Of a DNA stretch of 64,000 bases, positions 12,787 through 24,200 are shown in pieces. A model generated the notes under the pieces. The model was not told the DNA's origin. It saw only the letters and a list, made by a program, of their open reading frames with translations, and made no database searches. Position numbers and translations under genes: made by a program. Source of the DNA: Tetranychus cinnabarinus. Its lineage: Eukaryota; Arthropoda; Arachnida; Trombidiformes; Tetranychidae. Numbering within the stretch: position 1 is the first letter of the stretch; each line of letters starts with the position of its first letter. The DNA lies in assembly GCA_022266195.1 (NCBI GenBank), contig WHVY01000001.1:13454001-13518000 (forward strand). Direction: 5' to 3'.

Positions 12787-13307
12787 TAGGCTGGTTTGTG
12801 AATTAGGCCTTGAGAATCGAAAAATGTTGAGAATTTAAATAATAATAAATGACAGATAAAGTAAAAGGCATAAAAGATAAGAGTGAATATATAATAGGAA
12901 AATGGGAGAAATGATTATTGTAGCACAATAATCTATTTAGTATCAACTTAGGGAAAATTTAATTAAAAATGATTAAATGTGCAACTGGTACAATAATCAA
13001 GAAAGAAAAACAATCAAGTCAATGAAACAAAAACAGTAATAAAAGATACAGTAAACCAAAGAATCTTTGCAGTAAACAAAAACAGATACCTGTCTTCCGA
13101 TAGAGGACACCGTAGTAAAACAGTAAAGCATTGATAATATTTCTACTTTTAGGCTCCATCTATTGAATCTAATTTGATTGACATTTGGCATCTAATTGCA
13201 TCTTTCAAATGAATTTCTGGTGGATTTAAGCAGAGAATTACTTGATTAAGACAAAAGCTAGTTGGATTGATTATTAGCTGAAAGATGAATTGTTACGTGG
13301 AAGTGAT
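12787..13307. other. Non-coding: CHIP 5' flank
   Basis: No recognisable gene. The minus strand has an ATG at 13191 followed by 34 open codons ending at a CAG/GTATCT donor near 13090. This could be an upstream exon of the CHIP transcript or chance. Confidence 0.4.
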
Positions 13308-14107
13308 TAAGATGATACTGATGGGAAAATCATTAAAAATGAAGCTGGTGAAGATGAGAATGGAGTGATCAAAAGCGAATCTGATACTTTTTACGTTTTT
13401 GCTGGAAATCACGATAATATTAGGCGCGCTTCTTCACCTTCATTGGTGTCATGTCCTGCTTCGGTAAAAATGTAAAATCAACTTTTCTAGCTACTATTAG
13501 GGTTACTTCACCAGCAAGTAATCGTGATAAAAGATCGGAGCAGAGGCAGCAGTCGGTAAAGAAAATGTTGACGGCTATGAAGTTCTTGAAAAAGAGACAT
13601 TCATCCATTAACAGCTCTGGCCTTCCGCCATTACCTCCTCCAAGATATCGATCTGATAGGCACACTCCGATGTCAAAATCACCTTACAGTACTTTGCATC
13701 GGCTACAACAACAGAAACAACAGCAGAGACAACAGCAAAACCGTTTGATCCAACAAGATTATCTATTATCAGTTGATAGAGCAAATTTAGCAACAGATGG
13801 ACTTTACTGGAAACCTTTTTCATGGAAAACGGGTCGATGTAGATCATTGACTGAGCTTTATGTAAGAAAACGATCTCAACCACCTATCATCATTGACTGT
13901 AAGCCTTCTGAGGCAGGATCAGATCATTCACTGAATCAAGAGCCTGTGGAAAAATCCCTTTCATATCGATTGATGTCCCAATATTGTCTCCCCGATAATC
14001 CTCCATGAATTTGTAACACCAACATCGACGACTGTAGATAGCAATTGCGATACGGATTCTCAATGGCTATTTCAATCACATCTAATTTATTTGTACTGAT
14101 TAACTCA
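13308..14107 (+). pseudogene. Decayed partial copy of the large coiled-coil/proline-rich gene
   Basis: The + strand here matches the minus-strand gene at 35798-40526, in the same internal order but with large deletions. About 13308-13540 matches the region near 38500-38720 (KNEAGE, RRASSPSLVS, TSPASNRDKR). About 13555-14010 matches 37015-37460 almost perfectly (SGLPPLPPPRYRSDRHTP through SLSYRLMSQYC). About 14025-14060 matches 36415-36455. About 14068-14107 matches 35261-35297, beyond the parent's 3' end. Stops and frame shifts occur in the first block, so a 185-codon open frame (13451-14008) is a frame-switched remnant, not a gene. Because it contains sequence from beyond the parent's stop, it arose from DNA rather than by simple exon capture. 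Confidence 0.9.
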
Positions 14108-14314
14108 ATCTGTTCATCTCCCAAAAGTTTACACAAAATATTGAATAATTCACAAAAATAGATGGTGAATTAATGTTTACATATGCAAAAGAAAAAACAA
14201 TTTACAAAAATGTTAGGGTATTTTTTTTGTTTATCTCCGTTTAATTTCACAGAAACTTTCATATTTTAATCTCAAGTTCTTCAATATACCGAAGATATAT
14301 ATATATTCAATATA

Positions 14315-15200
14315 TTAAAGCTCATCATGTTTAGGTTCAGTAAATTCTTTATGAGAAATGAACCCATTCCTATCTTTATCTTCATTTTGGAAAATCTCCT
14401 CAATCAAATTGTCATGGTCAGGAAGATCTTTCAATGTTGAGTCTGGAACATTTGGTAATTGCTTGGTAAGGTATTCACTAATCTGTTGTAAAATGAGAAA
14501 AATGCAAGCGAAAATTGGGTAAGTTGTTATTGAATCATTGAGTAAATATATATAAGATAGCAAGAGTAAAACAGATAAATCAATAACTGTAATGATGGCA
14601 AATATACTCAGATAAATGTAAATAATCTAGAGAAATGAATAACTTACTTCTTCTCTAGAAAGTTGGTTATCATCGTTGGCATCGATTTCTTTGAAAACGT
14701 TTACCGGTGGTGGACCATCTTCAATAGCGACACATTCAACCTCAAAGACTAAAGTAGATTTTGGAGGGATTTTATCACCAGCACCATTATAACCATAACC
14801 AAGATGTTAATTTACGCTTTTCTCCAACACACATATCAAGTAACCCTTGGTCCCAACCTTGGATAACTTGATTTATACAAATTGAAATTGGAAAGGTTCA
14901 TTTCGAGAGTAACTGTAGACAGGAGGAAGCAAGTAAGCATGTTAATGAGGATTAACAGATGAAGAACAATGTTTGAATTTAAATTATTTACCTTGAATCA
15001 AATTCAGTTCCATCCAATAGAGTTCCTCTGTAATGCATTTTGAGCATATCACTTTTCCTGGTTTTACGCTCACATTTATCTGGCTTGTGGGTAACATCAA
15101 TTTTCAATTCACCATCCTCAGAATCACAGTGGACAACTGTGGATAGTAATAATAGATAAATAATCAGACAAGTTTTTATGTACAGACATTCCCTTTTCAA
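14315..15200 (-). pseudogene. FKBP14-like ER peptidyl-prolyl isomerase, disrupted
   Basis: Three exons can be placed with good GT-AG sites: 14992-15200, 14648-14912 and 14315-14482. Exon 1 encodes a signal peptide (hydrophobic run TCLIIYLLLLSTVVHC) and the start of an FK506-binding domain (MHYRGTLLDGTEFDSR). Exon 2 encodes more FKBP domain (VIQGWDQGLLDMCVGEKRK, GAGDKIPPKSTLVFEVE) and EF-hand 1 (DANDDNQLSREE). Exon 3 encodes EF-hand 2 (DKDRNGFISHKE) and a C-terminal HDEL ER-retention signal. In exon 2 the frame breaks twice: after PFQFQFV, where a base appears to be missing and a TAA follows, and after GEKRKLT, where the IPP-type residues before LGYG are missing (about 11 bases). Together the losses total 12 bases, so the downstream frame is kept, but translation would stop in between. 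Either it is a young pseudogene or the assembly has errors. Confidence 0.75.
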
Positions 15201-16062
15201 GTGAATTAAAGTCAGTGACTTTCAAATTGAAAGCTTCAATGGTTAAAAATACCAAGGCGAATCCAAATCTTGTGTTGACAATTAAATCATAGATTTTAAT
15301 TGCTAGAAATCTGGTATTTCTTTTACCAGATTAGTTTCGGCAAAAATATCTACAGTAACCTGCCAGATAGTGGGACTAATTTTTATACAACCCCTTGAAT
15401 GAAGCACATGATGCAGCCTGGAAAGTTTGCGGGTCAAACACTATGTTCATTGAACAGATAATGTACACTAATCGTCAGTAACAAGATTGGACAATGTTCA
15501 ATCTTTAGTGATTGTTGTTATTTCTGTTGTAACTGGATTACTGATTAGCTGATTTAGCTCTAAAAATAAAGAAAAGTAGTGAAAATAAGCTATTTTCAGT
15601 GAGTCTGGTAGGTTACTGTAAATGTAACATTTTACATTTGGCCTTGGACTGTAATATTTAATTAGCCTTTATTATGTTACTTTTAGCTGTTTAAACAAGT
15701 TTATGCGGCTTGTAGAAGGTGCATTAATGTTACCACATTTTAAAATTTGTTTCCATCGATTCAGAATATTAAATCAGTCAATTTAATTTCAAATCTTTAA
15801 CAATACTAATGTCAAAACTGGCAGTTTATTTAAAAATTATCATCTAATTCTGTTTGATTCACTATTTATAAATTGTCGATAAATTAATGTTGAGCTTTTA
15901 TTAATTTGTACAATGAAATTTATCTTTGATAGATGGCGATGAAAGAAAAAGACGATAAAATCGAGGTGTTCTATTTTTATTTGGTTTTCCCTCCCCACCA
16001 TATACCAGTTTCTTAGAGACAGCAACCAACTCACTGGTTTCCTGTATTTAGTAGTTCTTGTT

Positions 16063-17283
16063 ATGGTGGGTAAGCTGTTAAGATTGAATATGACTGATGA
16101 TTTGAAACTAGTTGTACCTCATTATTCGGATTTTGTTTTCGACCAGAACCATATTAAAGATGATGCTCGTCGTTTGATGGAAAAATTGCGTCCCCATTGG
16201 GATGCATCAACAATTGAAATTAAACAGTTTACTGAAGGTATTACCAACTGGCTCATTGGTTGTTTTCCTCTCGATTTTGATTCTGATAAAAGTGAGAAGG
16301 ATGATGTGGTACTTATTCGAGTTTATGGTCGTAAAACGGAATTATTTATTGATCGCCAAAAAGAAATTGCTAATATGTTGTTAATGTATCAAAATGGACT
16401 GAGTCCGCCCGTCTTTTGTTCTTTTGCCAATGGTATGGCTTATGGTTATTCTGCCGGCAAAGTTGTCGATAGTACTATGGTTCGACAGGAATATATTTAT
16501 AATTTAATTTGTCATCAAATGGTCAAGATGCACTCGATTTCCTACAAAAAGCAGTCTATCACTTTACCAATTTGTGATTCATCAAATAACGACGATAACA
16601 ATAATAATAGTGGTGAGATAAAAAATGAAGCAAAAGCTTGCCTTAGCCGTTTATTCAACAAATATTTAACTTTAATTGCTGAATCAATTACCCCCGATGA
16701 TCCAGTGAGTGTTTTTTTAAACAACGAAGGTATAACCCTTGATGATCTCACGAAAGAGGCTGATTATTTGGTGGAAAATTTGTCGAAACTTGGATCTCCA
16801 TTGGTTTTCTGTCACAATGATCTCTTGCTCAACAACATTATCTACGATGAACGTAAACCATCTATCAGTTTCATCGATTTTGAGTATGCTGATATAAATT
16901 ACCAAGCCTTTGATATCGCTAATCATTTCAACGAGTTTTCTGGAGTGGATGAATATGTACCCGAAATGTATCCTAGCAAAGAGTTTCAATTGAAATGGTT
17001 ATCCTGTTACTTAAAACATTGGAATCAGTTAGTCGAATCAGATGAAGGTGATATTCATGTTAATAGACAATTTGACCTGAGAGTCGAAGATTTATACGTT
17101 CAAGTTTCAAAGTTTTCACTGGCATCTAACCTTCTTTGGGGTATTTGGGCACTTCTCCAAACAATCCATTCAACAATTGACTTTAATTTCTTCGCTTACG
17201 GAGTTCCTAGAATAAGAGAGTATTTTAAAAGAAAACACTCTTTGCTCAGTCTCTCATCGCCTATCAAAAAACACGTTTCATAA
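16063..17283 (+). CDS. Ethanolamine kinase, intronless
   Basis: A 406-residue intronless kinase of the choline/ethanolamine kinase family. It should phosphorylate ethanolamine in the first step of the CDP-ethanolamine (Kennedy) pathway to phosphatidylethanolamine, in the cytosol. Key motifs are the Brenner-type CHNDLLLNNIIYD (about residues 249-261) and FIDFEYADINYQAFDIANHFNEF (from about 271), followed by YVQVSKFSLASNLLWGIWALLQ and STIDFNFFAYG. Within the family these resemble ethanolamine kinase more than choline kinase. An Asn/Asp-rich insert sits at about 170-185. The first ATG (16063) is used, although the second at 16090 (MTDDLKL) is also possible. The gene lies inside the right arm of the inverted duplication; its twin in the left arm is deleted to a remnant. 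With no introns it may be an old retrogene, but I see no poly-A tail. Confidence 0.93.
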   Translation: MVGKLLRLNMTDDLKLVVPHYSDFVFDQNHIKDDARRLMEKLRPHWDASTIEIKQFTEGITNWLIGCFPLDFDSDKSEKDDVVLIRVYGRKTELFIDRQKEIANMLLMYQNGLSPPVFCSFANGMAYGYSAGKVVDSTMVRQEYIYNLICHQMVKMHSISYKKQSITLPICDSSNNDDNNNNSGEIKNEAKACLSRLFNKYLTLIAESITPDDPVSVFLNNEGITLDDLTKEADYLVENLSKLGSPLVFCHNDLLLNNIIYDERKPSISFIDFEYADINYQAFDIANHFNEFSGVDEYVPEMYPSKEFQLKWLSCYLKHWNQLVESDEGDIHVNRQFDLRVEDLYVQVSKFSLASNLLWGIWALLQTIHSTIDFNFFAYGVPRIREYFKRKHSLLSLSSPIKKHVS

Positions 17284-17750
17284 TGAATTGCAAGCAACTA
17301 CATTCCTTCACTTTTTAAATATTCCAGGAGATCAATTATATGGATGAAATTCAACTTGATTTTAAGCAGTCGCACCATCAAATGGAGCAATTTAATTTTT
17401 CTGGATCGACTATCGAATATTCTAGCGCCGTATGTTTATACATATTTTTGTTCATCAAATAAACCAAGATTTTAGCATTGAGTCCATTCAACTTCATTTC
17501 CTTTCAAAAAATATGATTTACTAGAAATCCAGGTTAAATCAAACTTCTCAATGATGATAAGATGGTCAGTTTAATATAAAACAAACAATTGAATGATAAC
17601 ACTGTTTTTATTCTGTCGATATTTTATTGGAAAATCGAGAGCACGTCTTTACTACAATTTTTTAGTTATTTTTAGTGTTGTTTATGTATATTAGAGAAGA
17701 AGATAGAGAAGAGGAGGAAGAGGAAGAAAGAAAGAAGAAGATGATGATGG

Positions 17751-17767
17751 AGAAGAAGAAGAAGAAG

Positions 17768-17797
<30 letters not shown>
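17751..17797 (+). repeat. GAA microsatellite
   Basis: About 16 uninterrupted GAA triplets. The equivalent site in the left arm (10751-10770, as CTT) has only six to seven triplets, so it expanded in this arm or shrank in the other after duplication. Confidence 0.95.
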
Positions 17798-17798
<1 letters not shown>

Positions 17799-18515
17799 GA
17801 AAGATTTTGCAATTTAAAGGAGATACCACAGAGTAATGGGAGACGATGGAATGATGAGTTTGCACAGAAACAGAATCGTGTGTTTTTATTGACAAACTGA
17901 AAACAAATTCTCAGAATAAAATAATTTCACGGAGAAATGATAATAAATAAATAAATAATAATGAAAAACGAAGTTCAATAGAACTGTTCGTTGCGGTAAA
18001 GGGAGAGAAATAAGCAAAAAGATGTCGAAGTAAAAAAGCAAAAGTGATAAAGGTTGATGATGGAAACAAAAAAAAGTTAGAAGAAACGTTCTGAATGCAA
18101 CAAAGAGAGATGACGAAGATAAAAAAGGATTAATTACTGGATAAGAGGTAATAAAAGGAAAGCAGATTTAACGGAAAATAAATAGATGATAATAAATAAA
18201 AGGGAAACCATTTGAAAGCAAAGAAATGAATTGATTCACAAAGAATAAAAGAATTAATTAGAATCAATTAGGAACTTCAATCAGTAAGAGACCGGTAATG
18301 GGAAGTGAAGAACGGCAGAGAGTCAAAGTCTATCATAGAGTGAAATAGTAATATTTCAAAAAGTGTTTCAAATCAATGAAAATATTTCAATCAGTTTAAA
18401 AATTCAAGAGATTAAGACCGATAGAGATTGAAATGACAGAGTTTCCAAACAGTCTATACTTACAGTTATTGTGTAACAATTGGTTAGGATTACCTGGTTT
18501 CTGGTAGTCTCACCG

Positions 18516-18565
18516 GTAACGGCACTGGTAACTTCTCGGGTAATCTTACTGGTAATGAGGATTTG
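18516..18565 (+). repeat. 12 bp minisatellite
   Basis: About four degenerate tandem units of 12 bases built on a CTGGTAAC core (CCGGTAACGGCA, CTGGTAACTTCT, CGGGTAATCTTA, CTGGTAATGAGG). It lies just beyond the outer end of the right arm. Confidence 0.7.
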
Positions 18566-18616
18566 CTGCGGTATTTCTGTATTTGTCCGGTATCTGTTTA
18601 TAAAGACCTGCCGTAA

Positions 18617-18765
18617 TGCTGGGATTTGGTTACTTTGTTAATACAGTCAGCTCACAATAAATGCTAGGAAAAGCTGAAAGAAAGTGGAAAAGATAGATGA
18701 CGAATTTTTGTACAATAGATGGCAGGGCAAAAAGCATGATCAAAGAGTAACCAAATCCTAGCAAT
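18617..18765. repeat. Short inverted repeat, possible MITE or hairpin
   Basis: The sequence GCTGGGATTTGGTTACTTTG near 18617 is matched in reverse complement by CAAAGAGTAACCAAATCCTAGC near 18744, with about 100 bases between. Both ends abut AAT, a possible 3 bp target duplication. No coding content. Confidence 0.55.
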
Positions 18766-19170
18766 CTGTATTTGTTTTTTATTCCGGCCCGTAGTTTTTT
18801 TAATTTATTTGTTGAATACTTCTAATTAAAATTAAATTCTGTGATATAAACACTTCTTTTCAGTACCTTACTAATTTATGCAACAAAAAATTCAGCTTTT
18901 TACTCATTTTCTTATGTGTAAACAATTTATAACAATATTTTTTCTTCATTTGTTTTTATTGCAACTCTGAAGGTTTGAAGAGATATCAAATCTCATGACT
19001 GTTGTCAATGTCTTTAGCAATTGTTTTTTCTATCAACTTTATTGGCTACGTGCATCGTCATAATTAGCATAATCATCATTTCATTGAAGTCCTCTTAAAG
19101 TCAAAAATCCTGTTTAAAACTACCGATCTACCTTTTTAAAGACAACTGGGAATCTTGTCAACCTGTCATC

Positions 19171-20292
19171 ATGGTTCATAGTCATGACATCCATAAGGTC
19201 AACATGTCAGCCTTAAGTGAAGAAGAAAGAAATCACATTCTATTCCACGAGAAACACAGAGGTCATGAAGGAATGCACGCTATGATGTTATTAGTCTTGA
19301 TTGTGGCCACCTTCTCTGTTCAAATTGGTTTAATAGCGTGGAAAAAGCGTAGCATGAAAAGCTATCAGAATGTTTCTATGTTTGCCATGTGGCTATTTCC
19401 AATTGCTATTTCTATTCACAATTCATGGTGGAGATTTGTTGGCATATGGGCCTCATTAACTATATTGACGATCGCATTCATTTGGAAACCTTTGGTTAAT
19501 AATAAATTGAGTGGATCCACTCCACGTATGATATATAAATGGTTCTACTATTTATACTCTATCTCATCAGTTTTAGCCGTTTCTGGCTATATCATTGTTA
19601 TGTGTACTTTTTTAGGTTAGTATTGTTTGCCCCATGAACCTTTTTCATGCTTATTCTGCTGTTTGAACTACCTAAGATTCATCTAGCGTCATTTAATGTC
19701 TTATCTATTTGATTCTTTGCTTGAAATTGTCTAATACCAATTTTCCAAAATTTCTTTTTCAGGTTTAAATTTAATGTTTGGGTTAAAGCCTCAAATACCA
19801 TTGGACATCGGTATAATGTTCTTATTTTATGGAATATATTGGGGAGTATTAACACGAGATTTCACCGATTTCTTGGTTGACATATTGACTGCCAATATTG
19901 GTTATTACCAGCCTTCATCATCACTTCCCTCTAAACAACTGAAAAGCTCAATTTGTGCGATTTGTGGCCGAAGTCATGATGGACTGATTGATGCTATAGA
20001 CTCTTCACTTAGTTATGATGAAACTTCTGAGTCTGAAAGATGTTTCACTCTCTCATGCGGCCATAAATATCACGAATACTGTATTTATGGCTGGTGTCTT
20101 GTTGGTAAAAAACAAGTATGTCCATTTTGTCGTGAGAAAGTGGACACACAGAAACTATTTTCTTCATTACCATTTCAAAAGCCACATTATTTATATGGTA
20201 ATTTATTAGATTTTATTCGTTACCTTGTAGCGTGGCAGCCCTTAATTCTTCTTGCAGTACAAGGTATAAACTATTTCCTCGGGCTTGAATAA
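19171..20292 (+). CDS. RNF121: RING finger protein 121 (membrane E3 ligase)
   Basis: Two exons, 19171-19615 and 19763-20292, joined as TFLG-LNLMFG, give 324 residues, close to the about 327 of vertebrate RNF121. This is a multi-pass ER/Golgi E3 ubiquitin ligase involved in membrane protein quality control. The N-terminus is His-rich and cytosolic (HEKHRGHEGMHAMM). Hydrophobic segments are seen at about residues 40-55, 70-90, 95-112, 130-150 and 160-180. The RING begins CAICGRSHDG, has a long insertion, then CFTLSCGHKYHEYCIYGWC and CPFCREKV, followed by another hydrophobic stretch near the C-terminus. The start ATG is the first in frame and precedes the conserved LSEEERNHILFHEKHRG. No stress-response element is obvious upstream. 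Confidence 0.95.
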
Positions 20293-21234
20293 ACCTAATA
20301 TTGCGAGCCGTGTAACAGTCAGACTCCACAGTAAATTTTGTACACATAAAAAATTGTTCATACACCTGAGTACAATAAGACCAAAAGACTTGGTCAAAAG
20401 GAGAACAATTCTGAATATATATCTCAATCCTGGGTCACTTTATACATCGTTCAACAAATTTGATGTAAATTAGTGCAATTTAAGAAAATTTAATTTTGTA
20501 ATTATATTTCATTCTTTTTTCTAAACTGTTGGTTTACCTATTTCATTTTATTGCAATGGTTTTCACATTCTAGCCTTCGATCATAAATATTGATCAAAGC
20601 TTTTAATCAAATCTCATAACAACGGTTCTGCATTAATGGATGGATTTTGCTTCGCGTTCCAACTCATTGAATTACTTAAAAGAATTTGCCTGTTTGCTTT
20701 ATGACATTGCTGTATTTGGTAACCGTCAGCTCAGAATTTAGACTGATAACAACAACAAAAACCTTAACATTTTTGTCAGCTCTTTTTTTCTTTAACATAT
20801 GTAAACATTGATTCATCTTCTATTTTTGTGAATTTTTAATTGGAATATAAGATGAAAATAAGCATCATTAGATACGTTAGTTGAGTAGTGGTTGATGTAT
20901 TTTTCGATTAATATTGCACGAAATGTTTAAATATCTGGAATCGATGGTTGGATCTCACTAGCATTTTTTGTTTCCATTTTCTATTTTTTTTTCGTAAAAT
21001 CCAACCAGTTGGATACTTTGTGATGATGAGTAATGGTGGAAATGATTCATGATTGAGATGGCGTTTTTGTGCTCGCTTGTTGCTATTGATGTGATGGTTG
21101 GTGAAAAACCGGGATAAAATGACGAGAGAGTAAAGTAGGACTTGCGACACAAAAGGTGGGTCATACGAATAAGCGATGAAATGTCACAGGGATGTACTGA
21201 TGGTAACTGGATTGCTACGGATTTATTAAATTTA
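20293..21234. other. Intergenic between convergent RNF121 and ULK
   Basis: Contains the 3' UTRs of two convergently transcribed genes. No further gene, RNA or repeat recognised. Confidence 0.5.
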
Positions 21235-24200
21235 TTATGGAGTTGCTAAGGTGTCCATTGGGATAACATAGCCTTCACGGTGAAGGTGGTAGAGTCTCTT
21301 TTCAACAGCATCCTTATATCGACTAAGAAGTCCCTTATCATCAATGATACTTGATTGTTGAGATAAACTGTGTAACAGTATTTGAGCTGTTTGGTATTTT
21401 CGTAAACACTGAAAACAAAAGAGTGAAAGAATGAGATAAGAGTCATTTTAAAAGCAATTCGGTCGAGCAAATAGAGGAAAATTGAAATTTTCTCGGAAGA
21501 GGAAAAGAATTTGTTTTGAAAAAATATTTGAATTATGTAATAGTTGAACAAAACTTACCAATTCCATATCACCAATCAATTCTTCAGTAGCTGCTGATTT
21601 AGCCACTTGAATAGCATGGTCATAGATTAAACTGTCAGCAGAAATATTGTCCAAATCTTGACGATTCATGGAAGCTATTAGTGCATCCTGAGTTAAAACT
21701 CTGCAATTCTCAAGGCATTCGTTAAAGACTGATTTCAAGGTAGAAAGGACTGTAAAAACAATTGAGAGAAAAAAAGGAATCAATTACAACATGTAAACAA
21801 GCAAAGCACATCGATTAAAAAAAGCTGAAAATTAGAAAAAAGGAAGGAAAAGGAGGAGAGATAGAAGGGAGAATCGAACAAGGTTGAATGATTAAAGAAG
21901 AAATAGTATTCTTTAAGTTGAGTGTTTATGTCAACAGTGATTATGCCAAATAAATCAAGCCAAAAATATGGTGAGAGTGAAGGAAAAAGCCAGTAGGGAA
22001 ATTGGGAAAGTTGGATATTAAGAAGAAAGAGAAAGAAAGTTAACCTTGTCGAACTGATGATGATGGTTTGAGCCTTCCAGAGGTAATCTCAGACCTTGAG
22101 AGTTGTAAAGCAGATGAAACAAACTGCAGAGCTCGAACATAAAGAACAAGTTTCTCTGCTTGCCTTTGGCTTGGTGGCGTTATCTGAATAAAATTAACAA
22201 AGCAAAAAAATATTAATAAAGAAAAAAAAGTATGTTGAGAAAAAAAGATATTTTGAAATACTTGAAGATTGGCTTGATAAAAAATCAATGTTATAAAAAA
22301 CGTTGAAATGAATTGAACCAGCTATTGATAAGTACGATAACTGAACAATAGTTGAGTTTTTTGCCAATCTAATACTATTTCGAAAGAATAATTAAATAAT
22401 GATCTTACCTCTGGTACAGAGCTTTCAATCAAGTAATTCAATGTATTTTCACGATGCTCTGCTAACCTTATAATACATTCAACTAATGTAATGACAAAAT
22501 TAAGCCGAGCGAGTGTTTCGTTATGTTCTTTGTCAAGTAAAGTTTCCTCTGGTAATTCAGGTGCATCAAAGCGGTGAAAACCTTCGATAAAGCGTGGAGA
22601 TGATTCAATAGAGTTTCGATTAGGGAATTGGGGGACAATTGGGTAACAGCATTGATGTCCAGATGATCCTGAAGGATGGTTGTGACGCGTTAATGCATTT
22701 GAACTATTCAGCCTATAAATATCGTTGAGTAAAATGGCAGCCTTATGACCACTTGAGTGTGATCCAAAACCAAAGCTATGTGGATGATATTGATGAGTAC
22801 TGTGAGGATGGTATGGGTGATGTCCACGTCCTGGTTTTTCACCCATAGGATTATCATGAAAGGTGAATTTCATGGGAGATGAGTTGCACCGGGAAACTAG
22901 AGCGTTACTGGCCACTTGATGGTGCAAGTGATGATGTGGATGATGAACAAATGGCCGATGATGATGGTCTGGGGAACAAAGGCCAGGCATGTAGGTTAGC
23001 TCGGCCGTACCACTTTGAAGACCTTGTAGATGAAGTGGTGGAGTTAATTGTCTCATCATTGGAGAGGCTAAGCAGTTTGATGCATTGAGAAGAGGTGCAC
23101 TACAACGGCGATTAGCCGAAAATGAACCAGAAGCTATTCCTGGTGGTGTACCAATGATGAATTGTACTGCTGGTGGTGAGAGTTGACTGATATCGTGGAT
23201 GAAACGATTACTCGTGTTAGAGCTTCCAGAAGAATTTGAATCTGATTGTTGACCGGATTTTTCTTCTGACGAAACAGGTAATAATTCCTGTTTATCTGAT
23301 GAGCTTCCAGGTGATTCACCTTTTACACTATTGTTAGGATTACTATTTGCGGTGGTACTGGCCCAGGGAAGGTCAGATCCACCATCGGACGTAACAGTTC
23401 CTGATGATCTTCCTATTGATTGATCACTTCTACGAATACGATCGTAAACATTTTTGTGACTTGGAACAGGGCTGGCTGATTTAAACTGGCCAACATAAGT
23501 ATACAAATCGGTCGGGCTTATGGCTGGGCTACCCACAGATCCTCCAGAAGGTTTGGTTGGTATGGGTTTTGAATGACGAGTTTCAACAGGTTTATCGTCC
23601 TTACCCATGAATGGAACGAAAACAAAATCATCAACTTCCTCTGGTTCGTCCAAAGATGATCGAGCAGGAATTTTTGGCTCACTTTTAATTGGAGATCTTG
23701 AGCCAGTCGGTAATCCTGAAGGTCTAGGATGGCTTGGAGGAGTTTTATTTGGTGATGAAGGAACTGAAGATTTAACTTCAACTTGTGGATTTGCAGAGGA
23801 ATGTCTTATGAATTCATGGTTAAAAAATGCATCAAAATCCATACGATCATTGGGGTCACGTTTAAGCAGGCCATTGAGAAGATCTGTCAACTGTTTAGAA
23901 GTTCCAAGAGGAATTCTGATTCAAAGAAAAATAAAAAGAAAATTTTTCACCATAAGAACAAAGAAATTTGGTTTGCTAAATTTTAACATTTGAAAGTGGA
24001 TAATATTATGGAAACATTATATTACATAATATAATAGAGCAGTCAAGATGTTTGACAAAAGTCAATGACATTCAAAATAAGTTAGAGCATCTTTGACTTT
24101 ATTGAGCTACCACTCAATCTCTGTGCTCGGTAATTTTATGAAAATGGTTCAAATAGCAGTAAATATCATTAAACTCCAAACTAAAACAGGAAAATAGTGG

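Larger units (their letters stand above)
15686..18455 (-). repeat. Right arm of the large inverted duplication
   Basis: Reverse-complement partner of 10078-11714. It contains the intact ethanolamine kinase between the two aligned blocks, and an expanded GAA tract. Its outer end (about 18300-18455) is more diverged from the left arm than the middle, which is nearly identical. Confidence 0.9.

Noticed and set aside
13451..14008. 185-codon ORF that looks like a small proline-rich gene
   Set aside because: Its frame switches part-way relative to the parent at 37-38.7 kb and depends on deletions; it is a remnant of the copied large gene.
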